The translations under genes and the position numbers were made by a program. Below the pieces are notes generated by a model that worked only from the letters and a program-made list of their open reading frames with translations, was not told where the DNA came from and did no database searches. A stretch of 64,000 bases of DNA. It comes from Pseudomonadota bacterium (GTDB taxonomy: Bacteria; Pseudomonadota; Alphaproteobacteria; SHVZ01). Shown in pieces: positions 47,038 to 54,874 of the stretch (positions within the stretch are counted from its first letter, which is position 1; each line of letters starts with the position of its first letter). The stretch covers positions 1 to 64,000 of the forward strand of contig JACQAG010000060.1 in the NCBI GenBank assembly GCA_016195085.1, given 5' to 3'.

Positions 47038-47358
47038 TCACCACCTCTTGGTCTTGACGTTGTGGACGTGTACGTGGCCGCCCTTGTGGATGGCGGCCAC
47101 AGCTTTACCGATGTCGTGGCCATACTTGATGATCGTTTCACCGATCTTGATGTTATTGAGTGCAAGTTTGTGCCCAAGGGGTATGTCGTCGACGGCTTTC
47201 ACGGCGATGGTCGAATTCGTATCCATCACCCAGCCCGAGAGGGTCTTCCCCTTGCGAGCGTCTTCGACGACCACAACGCCGACGGTGTCCTCTGGATTGT
47301 GCACCAAGAACTGCGGCGTCACCCTCACCCCTCCCGAGGTATCTCGCCGTGCTTCCAT
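47038..47358 (-). CDS. UxaA-family small subunit with SAF domain
   Basis: The 106-residue protein is the small N-terminal SAF-type domain of the UxaA/altronate-dehydratase family. The segments FLVHNPEDTVGVVVVEDARKG and DDIPLGHKLALNNIKIGETIIKYGHDIGKA are characteristic. It binds the substrate side together with the large subunit. In SuyAB-type enzymes this corresponds to SuyA. It heads the operon, upstream of the basic protein and the large subunit. The ATG at 47358 gives the expected size. Confidence 0.9.
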   Translation of the reverse strand: MEARRDTSGGVRVTPQFLVHNPEDTVGVVVVEDARKGKTLSGWVMDTNSTIAVKAVDDIPLGHKLALNNIKIGETIIKYGHDIGKAVAAIHKGGHVHVHNVKTKRW

Positions 47359-48408
47359 GCATCCGATAACGCCAAATCGTGCACGGCGAAATTAACTCCG
47401 AACTAAACCGCAATAGAGCTTATGTCAATCTTTGCAATCGAGTGCGCCGTTGTTTGTCTCCGCTCGCAAGCTCCAATCGCCGTCGCTCATGCGCCATCTC
47501 TGCCGTCTTGCGCGCATCGATCGGCATCATTCCGATGTGCGCAACGACGACGCATGACGATCCATCGCCACCGCAAAACGCTAGGTATTCTGCGCGTTTT
47601 CGCGCGCATGCAATGAACGCGGCGCGCATTCGAGCGCGCGCTTCGACGCTGATCGGCGATGCAATGACGATCGCGCGCGATGCCGCTCACCGGATGTTGC
47701 GCCGCTGCATCAGTGATTCGCCGTCTTCTCCCCGGTTTTGGCGAATCTGTCGGCCGAGAACGCCAGATTTGCACAAAGTGAGTCGCGGACAGGCTCCCTA
47801 CCGGTGCGCGTTCGAGGCGTGCTCGGACCCGCACGAGTGATCTTGAAAGGGTGTCGAGCGTCTGCAGATCGGCATGTCGACGATCGCCGGCGGTGTTCGT
47901 GTGCAAGTGCGAGCGCATCCTCGGGCGGCGCCGGAGAGTTGCTCCAAGCAACCGCCATTCAGCACTCCACCCGAACGCATCCTCGCCCGGGAGCGCGTCG
48001 GCCCGCTCGCAGCTGTGTCCGGTGCCGGGTGTCGCGAGCGAGATCGGCGCCGACCCGGGAGTTCGGCAAATAGCATCTGCGATTGAGGATGGAACCAAGG
48101 AGAGGCGTGCGCCCGCCGCGGCACGCCGCCGTCGATGTCGAACACCCCCGACGGACCGGATGCCGTCGGCGGCATCGAGGCGGTCGGCATGATTGACGGG
48201 GCGACATATAGATAAGGAGCAGAGGCGCGCGGGCGCATTGATGCCGCGCAGAGCAAGACCACGGCTGCGCATTTACCGCAATCAGTCAGTATTCCTTTAA
48301 AATTACTGTGAAAATAGGATGATATCGGCGCCGATTGGTAATGACCCTCGAGCGTACTTATATTAACAATGTGCGTAGGACGCGTTCAGAAGAGAACGGA
48401 GGTCTTGC
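47359..48408. other. About 1 kb without a recognised gene
   Basis: Between the small UxaA-type subunit and the small membrane protein I find several overlapping open frames on both strands, but none has a family signature, a convincing ribosome-binding site or consistent codon use. A stretch near 47600-47700 is rich in GCGC/CGCG and GATCGC words. From about 48240 the DNA becomes A+T-rich (for example TTTAAAATTACTG). A candidate promoter for the next gene is TTGGTA (48335-48340) and TATATT (48359-48364), 18 bases apart. Confidence 0.5.
48335..48364 (+). promoter_or_regulatory. Candidate promoter for the small membrane protein
   Basis: TTGGTA and TATATT are separated by 18 bases and lie 45 bases ahead of the ATG at 48409, in A+T-rich DNA. 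This is the best -35/-10 pair in the region. GGAGG a few bases before the ATG supports translation from there. Confidence 0.45.
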
Positions 48409-48774
48409 ATGAGACAACCCTTCTGGCGGCCTGTCGTTTCCGTATCTTCTCTGCTCCTTGCGCTCTCTTGGAGCATCGGCGCCGGCTATTGGACAGTGCA
48501 GCGCTGGCCCCTTCGCGACAATTTGATGCGGCTCGAGCTCAGCCGCAGCGAGTCCGAATGCGGTCTCCGCCCGGGCGGCCCCGCCAACGTCGAGCGCTGC
48601 AAGGATCTCGTGCGCATCAGCCATCGCGCCGTAGAAGGCAGCTGGATGCTGCAGGACGGCCTCATCGTGTTCGGTCCGATGTTGCTGGGCGTGTGGATCG
48701 CCTTCGCGGTCCGCCGCGGTGGCCACGACCGCGAGCCCCGCGCCCCCCGAGAGCATCGCAACCGCGTCGCCTGA
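48409..48774 (+). CDS. Hypothetical membrane protein, two predicted helices
   Basis: The 121-residue protein has a hydrophobic N-terminal helix (about residues 8-28), a short soluble region with two cysteines (SECGLRPGG and VERCKDL), and a second helix (about 83-101: DGLIVFGPMLLGVWIAFAV) followed by an Arg-rich tail. A GGAGG site precedes the ATG, so I regard it as a real gene. No family is recognised. The two cysteines in the presumed periplasmic loop could form a disulfide. It ends 57 bases before the convergent ThDP-enzyme end. Confidence 0.7.
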   Translation: MRQPFWRPVVSVSSLLLALSWSIGAGYWTVQRWPLRDNLMRLELSRSESECGLRPGGPANVERCKDLVRISHRAVEGSWMLQDGLIVFGPMLLGVWIAFAVRRGGHDREPRAPREHRNRVA

Positions 48775-48831
48775 AAGCGTCCGGCCGAACCCGCGCTCGT
48801 GCGCGGGGCCTCGCTCATCTGAACCCAGACC

Positions 48832-50532
48832 TCATTTCGCGCGCGACGCTGCGGCACGCTTGGCAAGATCGCTGAGCGTAGCGAAGGCCGAGATGTGCTC
48901 CAGGCTCGCCTTCACATCGACCACCACGGGCCCCTTCGCGGCAAGGGCGGCTTGCACGATCGCGTCGGTCTCTCCGGTCTTCGCGATGGCAAGGCCGGTG
49001 GCACCGTAGGCACGGGCGAGGGCCGCGAAATCCGGATTGACGAGGTCGGTCGCGATCTTGCGCCCCGGGAAGTGCCGCTCTTGGTGCATGCGGATGGTGC
49101 CGTAGCTGGCGTTGTTGGAGACGAACAGGATCGGCTTGGCGCCCTGGCGCATGGCGGTGGCAAGCTCATTGCCCGTCATGAGAAATCCGCCGTCGCCGAT
49201 GAGCGCCACCACATTGCGATGCGGAAAGCGGAGGCTGGCCGCGACCGCGGCGGGTGTTCCGAAGCCCATGGCGCCGGAAATGACGCCGAGCAGGCGCTGA
49301 TGGCCGGAGAACGGAAAGTGCCGGTGCAGCCAGCCGCTGAAGTTGCCGGCATCGGTGATGAGAATTGCATCGGGGGGCAGGTGACGGGCGAGCGCCGCCA
49401 CGACGTGGCCGAAGGACACGCCGTCACCCGCCTCGACCGGCGTCCACCGGGCGCGGTCGGCATGCATGGCGTGCAGCCGGTCGATCCAGCGGCTCCGCGC
49501 GTTGGGCGGCGGCGGTGCCTTGCGCAGGGCCAGACGCTCGACGAAATTCTCCGGGTCGACCGCCAGCGCCAGCGCGGTGTCGTAGACCCGGCCGAGCTGC
49601 TCAGGGTCGGGATAGACATGGATGAGCGGCTGCAACGGCGTCGGCGCCGTCGGCAGGCGATAACCTTGGCTGGTGACGTCGCCGAGCCTGGTGCCGACGG
49701 CGAGGATGAGGTCGGCCTCGCCGAAGGCTGCCACCTGATCCTCCGGGATCATGTAGCCGAGGTGACCGGCGAAGTTCGGGTGCTCGTTCGGGAAGAGGTC
49801 CTGTTGCTTGAACGCGGCGGCGACCGGGAGCTGCCAGCGCTCGGCCAAGGCAAGGACGGCTGACCGCGCCTCGGGACGCGCCAAGGGTCCGCCGGCGACG
49901 ACGAGCGGCCGCTCCGCCGCGGCAATGCGTCTTGCCGCCTCGTCGAGCTCCGCTTCGCTCGCTCGCGCGCGCGCCGGCGGCCGAGGCCTCGCCGTCGGCT
50001 CAGGGCTCATGTCGAGCAGCATGTCCTCGGGCAGGACCACTAGAACCGGCCCCGGCGTGCCGGCGCCGGCAAGGTGAAACGCCCATGCGACCGCCTCGCC
50101 GAGGCGCTCGCCCTCCATCACTTGGCGCACACCCTTCGCCATGTCGGCGAAGGTCTTGGCGTAGTCGACCTCCTGAAACGCCCGGCGCCCAAGATCCTTG
50201 CGCTCCACCTGGCCGACGAAGACGACCAGCGGCACCGCGTCCTGCTGGGCGGTGTGGACGGCGATCGCGGCATTGGTGGCGCCTGGGCCGCGGCTCACCA
50301 TGAGCACCGCCGGCATGAAGGTGAGCTTGGCATCGGCGACCGCCATGAATCCGGCACCCCCTTCGTGCCGCGCGCTCACCACCTCGATCTCCGCGCAATC
50401 CGCCAGCGCGTCGAGGACGGCGAGATAGCTCTCGCCCGGGACGCAGAAGACGCGCCGGACGCCGTGGGCCGCCAGCGAGGCGACCAAGAGGTCGGCGGCG
50501 CGGCGGCCGGGCGGGGATGCTTCCTCATTCAT
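48832..50532 (-). CDS. Thiamine diphosphate-dependent enzyme, acetolactate synthase-like
   Basis: The 566-residue protein has the three-domain layout of the ThDP decarboxylase family. The catalytic glutamate is Glu57 (VVSARHEGGAGFMA), a central domain lies around residues 190-330, and GDGGFLMTGNELATAMRQG with VSNNASYG is the GDG...NN cofactor motif. Not every biosynthetic acetolactate synthase trait is evident, and no small subunit gene follows. A catabolic enzyme or a decarboxylase of a 2-oxoacid is possible. The start at 50532 begins just before the thiamine domain; a longer frame to 50613 runs through the hairpin repeat and is excluded. It is divergent from the cyclase-family gene. Confidence 0.88.
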   Translation of the reverse strand: MNEEASPPGRRAADLLVASLAAHGVRRVFCVPGESYLAVLDALADCAEIEVVSARHEGGAGFMAVADAKLTFMPAVLMVSRGPGATNAAIAVHTAQQDAVPLVVFVGQVERKDLGRRAFQEVDYAKTFADMAKGVRQVMEGERLGEAVAWAFHLAGAGTPGPVLVVLPEDMLLDMSPEPTARPRPPARARASEAELDEAARRIAAAERPLVVAGGPLARPEARSAVLALAERWQLPVAAAFKQQDLFPNEHPNFAGHLGYMIPEDQVAAFGEADLILAVGTRLGDVTSQGYRLPTAPTPLQPLIHVYPDPEQLGRVYDTALALAVDPENFVERLALRKAPPPPNARSRWIDRLHAMHADRARWTPVEAGDGVSFGHVVAALARHLPPDAILITDAGNFSGWLHRHFPFSGHQRLLGVISGAMGFGTPAAVAASLRFPHRNVVALIGDGGFLMTGNELATAMRQGAKPILFVSNNASYGTIRMHQERHFPGRKIATDLVNPDFAALARAYGATGLAIAKTGETDAIVQAALAAKGPVVVDVKASLEHISAFATLSDLAKRAAASRAK

Positions 50533-50564
50533 GGCGATCTCTCTTGCGGATTCCGCCGGCATAG

Positions 50565-50683
50565 TAGTGTGATGATTCCGAAGTTCGCCCACGAACTTCG
50601 GAATCTGAATCACACTAGATTCAATAGATTAGTGGCCCGCTTGTCCCTGAAATTCGCTGACGAATTTCAAGGGCGGGACACTA
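50565..50683 (-). repeat. 119-bp double-hairpin repeat, copy 2 (inverted)
   Basis: This is the same unit as at 7821-7939, in opposite orientation: hairpin B at 50565-50617, a 12-base linker, then hairpin A at 50630-50683. By eye it differs from copy 1 at eight of 119 positions. Four of these fall in or beside the two loops, so the stems are better kept than the loops. It lies in the divergent spacer between the ThDP enzyme and the cyclase-family gene, where it may affect either promoter. Confidence 0.9.
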
Positions 50684-50759
50684 TGCGATTTCCTGGACTT
50701 GGCTCATGGCAATGGTCACCCTAACCGCCGGCGGCGGAATGCCGAAGACGGAGGGAAGG

Positions 50760-51803
50760 ATGAGCCAACGCTGGAAGAACCGGCCGGAGGGATCGAACTG
50801 GGGCGAATTTGGCGCCGACGACCAGCGCGGCCGCATGAACCTGGTGACGCCGAAGAAGGTTCTGGAGGGCATCGCCGAAGTGAAGGAGGGTCGAACCTTC
50901 TGCCTCTCGCTGCCGCTCGATTATCCAGGCTCCAATGTCGTCTTCGAGATGCGGCACCCTCCCAGGATGTTCGCCACGCTCCGCGGCAAGCTCGCCAACT
51001 ACAATTTCCTCGCTCGCAACCTCAACCCTGACTTCGTCGACGTGGTCTGTGACGAAGCCGTGCTCCTGCACACCCAGTATTCCACGCAATGGGACTCCTT
51101 CGCCCATATCGGCCAGGAATTCGATGCCGACGGCGACGGCAAGCCCGAGATCGTCTACTACAATGGCTGGCGCGCCGGCGATCACGTAGTCGGCGTGGAG
51201 CAGAAGCCGGGCCCGCTCGCCTGGGACAGCTTCGAGGGCGTTTCGGCGAATAAGCTCGGCATCGAGAACCTGGCGGTCTCCGGGGTTCAGGGCCGTGCCG
51301 TCATGATCGACCTCCATGCGCATTTCGGCCGCGAGCGTCGGGCGATCGGCTACGAGGAGCTCATGCGCGTCATCGCCGCCGATAAGGTCGAGATCGCGCC
51401 GGGCGACATGGTGGCGCTCTACACGGGCTTCGGCGATGTGCTCCTGGAGATGCGCCGCAAGCCCACCAAGGAAGCGATCGAGACACAGGGTGCGGGACTC
51501 GACGGACGGGATCGGCGGCTCTTGCAGTGGATCACCGACAGCGGCCTTTCGATCCTGGTCTCCGACAATATCGGGGTCGAGTATTTCCCGCCGAAGCCCG
51601 GGGGGGAGGGCAAGCATGTGCGTCTGCCCTTGCACGAGCACTGCCTGTTCAAGCTCGGGATCCATCTGGGCGAGCTGTGGTACCTCTCGGAGCTTGCCCG
51701 CTGGCTGAGAGAGCATAAGCGCAATCGCTTCCTGATGACGGCGCCGCCGCTCCGGTTGCCGGGGGCGGTCGGCTCGCCGGCGACCCCGGTTGCCACGGTC
51801 TGA
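50760..51803 (+). CDS. Cyclase-family metal hydrolase (kynurenine formamidase fold)
   Basis: The 347-residue protein is in the cyclase family (PF04199). The metal motif appears as HTQYSTQWDSFAHIGQEFD, equivalent to the usual HxGTHxDxPxH, and DLHAHFGRERRAIGYEEL and GDMVALYTGF are also typical. It likely hydrolyses an amide or lactone. The family includes kynurenine formamidase and isatin hydrolase, and the substrate is unknown. The ATG at 50760 follows GGAGGGAAGG; the frame also includes ATGs from 50706, without a good site. It may start a run toward the CoA-ligase gene, about 100-135 bases further on. Confidence 0.85.
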   Translation: MSQRWKNRPEGSNWGEFGADDQRGRMNLVTPKKVLEGIAEVKEGRTFCLSLPLDYPGSNVVFEMRHPPRMFATLRGKLANYNFLARNLNPDFVDVVCDEAVLLHTQYSTQWDSFAHIGQEFDADGDGKPEIVYYNGWRAGDHVVGVEQKPGPLAWDSFEGVSANKLGIENLAVSGVQGRAVMIDLHAHFGRERRAIGYEELMRVIAADKVEIAPGDMVALYTGFGDVLLEMRRKPTKEAIETQGAGLDGRDRRLLQWITDSGLSILVSDNIGVEYFPPKPGGEGKHVRLPLHEHCLFKLGIHLGELWYLSELARWLREHKRNRFLMTAPPLRLPGAVGSPATPVATV

Positions 51804-51939
51804 TGCGGTCGCAGGCGACTCCCGAGCGCCGACGTGCTCGCGCCATTGGCGCCTCGCGGCGGTCCCGCGTATCATCAAAACCCAGCTCGATCCTCATGGG
51901 TAGGCCTTGTTGACCTCTTCCTCGCGACTGCCTGAGGCC

Positions 51940-54072
51940 ATGACCGGTGCGAGCACCGCGCGTCCGCTCGCCGATCGCAGCCCGGCCTCGCTCCGGCCGC
52001 TCCTGCAGCCGCGCTCGGTCGCCATCCTCGGTGCGTCGGCCGATCCGAGCCGCATCGGCGGCAGGCCGATTCACTATCTGAAGGATGCCGGCTTCGCCGG
52101 GCCGATCTATCCGATCAATCCCAACCGCAGCGAGATCCAGGGGCTCAAGGCCTACGCGAAGATCGAGGAGGTGCCGGGCGCGGTCGACACGGTGCTGGTG
52201 GCGGTCCCTGCCCCGATCGTGGTCGGCTTGGTCAGGGATGCGGTCGCCAGGGGCGTGCGCAGCTTCGTCATCTTCTCCTCCGGCTTCGCCGAGGCGAGTG
52301 CGGAGGGTGCGGCGTGGCAGGATGAGCTGACCCGCATTGCCGCCGAATCCGGCGCCCGGATGATCGGGCCGAACTGCCTCGGCATGTTCAACACCCAGCA
52401 CCGCTATTTTGCCACCTTCAGCGGCTCGCTCGACCATGGCTACCCGAAGCCCGGTCGCATCGCCGTGGTGAGCCAGTCCGGCGCCTATGGCAGCCATATG
52501 TTCGTGCTGGCCCGCGACAAGGGGCTCGGCACCAATTATTGGCTCACTACCGGCAATGAATGCGATGTCGATGTCGCCGACGCCATCAGCTTCTTCGCCG
52601 ACGATCCCGACACCGATGTGATCGTGGTCTATGTGGAGGCGATCAAGAGCCGGGAGCGCCTGTTCCAGGCCTTGGCGCGCGCCCATGAGGTCAAGAAGCC
52701 GATCGTGATCATGAAGGTCGGGCGCTCGGCCGTGGGTGCGGCGGCGGCGGCCTCGCACACCGCTTCGCTCGCCGGCTCGGATGCGGTCTATGACGCGGTG
52801 TTTCGGCAGTTCGGCGTCTACCGGGCCGAGACCACTGAAGAAATGCTGGATGTGGCCTATGCGGCGACCCGGCGCATCTATCCGAGCTCGGGCCGGCTCG
52901 GCATCGTCACCATCTCCGGCGGCGCCGGCGTGCTGATGGCCGATGCGGCCGCCGCCCATGGATTGGACGTGCCGGCGATGCCGGAGGCCGCACAGCGGCG
53001 GCTGAAGGAGATGCTTCCCTTCGCCGCCCCCCGGAACCCGGTCGACGTGACCGCGATGTTCTTCAACGACATGAGCTTGGTCACCAAGAACCTGCAGCTC
53101 ATGCTGGAGGAAGGCGGCTTCGACGCGATCATCGCCTTCGTCACCTCGATCCCGCGCACCCGCGGCGTCGGCGACAAGCTGCGCCATGCCTTGAGCGAAG
53201 CGGTCAAGCCCTATCCCGGCCGGCTCCTGGTGTTGTCCATGATCGCCACGCCCGAGATCGTGCGCGAATACGAGGCCGAGGGATTCCTTGCCTTCGAGGA
53301 CCCGAGCCGCGGCGTGGCGGCGATCGCGGCGCTGGTCGCCTTCGGCCGAGCCTTCGCCGCGGGCAAGGGCGCCCCGCCCCCCGCATTGCCGACATCGGCG
53401 TTGCCTGCGCCGACCGGGCCGACGGGGGAGAGCGAGGCCAAGCGCGTGCTTGCGAGCGTCGGGATCCCGGTGGTCGAGGAACGGGTGGCGACGAGTGCGG
53501 CGGCGGCGGTGGCGGCGGCCGAAGCGCTGGGATATCCCGTCGCCCTCAAGATTGCCTCCGCCGACATTCCGCATAAGACGGAGATCGGCGGCGTGCTGTT
53601 GGGGCTTGGCACGGCGGCGGAGGTCGAGTCCGGGTTCGGCACGCTTCGCGAGCGCGCGGCCTCTCGCGCCCCAACGGCCCGGATCGATGGCATCGCAGTC
53701 GCGCCGATGATCGCCGGCGGCGTCGAGACCATCCTCGGCGTCCATCGCGACGCGGCTTTCGGGCCTGTGGTCATGTTCGGGCTCGGCGGGATCTTCGTCG
53801 AGGTGCTGAAGGATGTGAGCTTCCGCGTGGCACCGTTCGGCATCGATCAGGCGCTGGCGATGATCCGCGAGGTCAAGGGATTCCCGCTCCTGGACGGCGC
53901 CCGCGGCCGCCCGAAGATGGATCTGGAGGCGTTGGCCGCCGCGCTGTCGCGTCTCTCCGTCTTCGCCGCCGCCAATGCCGAACGCATCGAATCGATCGAC
54001 ATCAACCCGTTTATCGTGCTGCCTCGGGGGGCCCTGGCGGTGGACGCGCTGATCATCCCGCGCGGCACTTAA
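51940..54072 (+). CDS. ADP-forming acyl-CoA synthetase (acetate-CoA ligase family)
   Basis: The protein (710 residues from the ATG at 51940) fuses a CoA-binding domain (LQPRSVAILGASADPSRIGGRP), a succinyl-CoA-ligase-like domain with the phosphorylated histidine in AAASHTASLAGSDAVYDAVF, and a C-terminal ATP-grasp domain (YPVALKIASADIPHKTEIGGV). It makes an acyl-CoA from a carboxylic acid, ATP and CoA, yielding ADP. TTG codons at 51907 and 51910 are alternative starts, and none has a convincing ribosome-binding site. In this region rich in CoA-ester genes it is a candidate for activating the organic acid used, substrate unknown. Confidence 0.88.
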   Translation: MTGASTARPLADRSPASLRPLLQPRSVAILGASADPSRIGGRPIHYLKDAGFAGPIYPINPNRSEIQGLKAYAKIEEVPGAVDTVLVAVPAPIVVGLVRDAVARGVRSFVIFSSGFAEASAEGAAWQDELTRIAAESGARMIGPNCLGMFNTQHRYFATFSGSLDHGYPKPGRIAVVSQSGAYGSHMFVLARDKGLGTNYWLTTGNECDVDVADAISFFADDPDTDVIVVYVEAIKSRERLFQALARAHEVKKPIVIMKVGRSAVGAAAAASHTASLAGSDAVYDAVFRQFGVYRAETTEEMLDVAYAATRRIYPSSGRLGIVTISGGAGVLMADAAAAHGLDVPAMPEAAQRRLKEMLPFAAPRNPVDVTAMFFNDMSLVTKNLQLMLEEGGFDAIIAFVTSIPRTRGVGDKLRHALSEAVKPYPGRLLVLSMIATPEIVREYEAEGFLAFEDPSRGVAAIAALVAFGRAFAAGKGAPPPALPTSALPAPTGPTGESEAKRVLASVGIPVVEERVATSAAAAVAAAEALGYPVALKIASADIPHKTEIGGVLLGLGTAAEVESGFGTLRERAASRAPTARIDGIAVAPMIAGGVETILGVHRDAAFGPVVMFGLGGIFVEVLKDVSFRVAPFGIDQALAMIREVKGFPLLDGARGRPKMDLEALAAALSRLSVFAAANAERIESIDINPFIVLPRGALAVDALIIPRGT

Positions 54073-54099
54073 TCGGGTCTTTCAGGGCAAGGGGGCCCC

Positions 54100-54828
54100 A
54101 TGGACATCGAAACCTTCCTGCGCGAGCACCGCATGGAGCGCGATCTCGCCGATGTGCAGATGCTGCGCGGGCTGCCGCGGGAGCTCGCGGCTAAGATCGC
54201 CCATGCCTGCGTCTGGCGGGTCTACCCCGCGGGCACGGTGATCCTCGCCCAAGACGATCCCACCCGCGATGTCATGTTCGTGCGCCACGGCCGGGTCCGC
54301 ATATTGCAATTCACCCCATCGGGCCGTGAAATCGGCTTTGCCGAAGTGCTGTCCGGCGGCCATTTCGGCGAGATCGCCGCGATCGACGGCGGTTCGCGCT
54401 CGGCGACCGCGGTCGCGGTCGAGGATACGGTCACCGCCAATCTCGCCGGCAGCGAGTTCCTGGCGCTCCTGGGCTCGACTCCGGCGCTGACGCTCAACGT
54501 CATGCGCGCCATGGCGCGCATCATCCGCTTGACCAATCTCCGCGTGAACGAGCTGAGGGGCCTGACCGCGCCCGGCCGCGTCATCCACGAGCTGTTGCTG
54601 CTGGCGCAGAAGGCGGGCCAGGGCGCCGACCGCCGCCTGGTTCGCCTCGAGCCGGCGCCGACGCAGAGCGAGATCGCGAGCCTCGCCGGCACCACGCGCG
54701 AGACCGTGGCGCGCACTCTGAGCGACCTCGAGCATCGCGGCCTGGTGCGTCGCGGCGGCCGCAGCTTGGAGCTGCTCAGGCTCGAGGGCTTGGAGGATCT
54801 CCTGGAGGAATCGATCCAGTCGAAGTGA
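54100..54828 (+). CDS. Crp/Fnr-family transcriptional regulator
   Basis: The 242-residue protein has an N-terminal cyclic-nucleotide-binding domain (GTVILAQDDPTRDVMFVRHGRVRILQF) whose phosphate-binding cassette reads HFGEIAAIDGGSRSATAVA. That retains the Glu, Arg and Ser that contact cAMP in CRP. No FNR-type cysteine cluster is seen. A helix-turn-helix near the C-terminus (TQSEIASLAGTTRETVARTLSDLEHRGLV) binds DNA. It is probably cAMP-responsive, and a class III nucleotide cyclase gene lies 3.2 kb away. It follows the CoA synthetase gene after 27 bases and converges on the CaiB gene. Confidence 0.92.
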   Translation: MDIETFLREHRMERDLADVQMLRGLPRELAAKIAHACVWRVYPAGTVILAQDDPTRDVMFVRHGRVRILQFTPSGREIGFAEVLSGGHFGEIAAIDGGSRSATAVAVEDTVTANLAGSEFLALLGSTPALTLNVMRAMARIIRLTNLRVNELRGLTAPGRVIHELLLLAQKAGQGADRRLVRLEPAPTQSEIASLAGTTRETVARTLSDLEHRGLVRRGGRSLELLRLEGLEDLLEESIQSK

Positions 54829-54874
54829 TCAGCCCAGGGGTGATCTCGGGATCAGCCAGGGCCGATTGAAGTTA
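54829..54874. repeat. Degenerate short repeat between convergent gene ends
   Basis: The 46 bases between the Crp-type stop and the CaiB-type stop hold three versions of ATCAGCC(C)AGGG. It is too short and unevenly spaced to be a recognised element, but it may form a stem-loop with the CCTGGGG near 54885. Confidence 0.3.

Noticed and set aside
47487-48272. Minus-strand 261-codon frame in the gene-poor region
   Set aside because: Cysteine/Arg/Ser-rich sequence without a recognisable domain or ribosome-binding site, overlapping several equally open frames.
50074-50724. Plus-strand frame through the hairpin repeat and antisense to the ThDP enzyme
   Set aside because: The repeat merely leaves this frame open. 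The protein part is antisense to a clear ThDP-enzyme gene.
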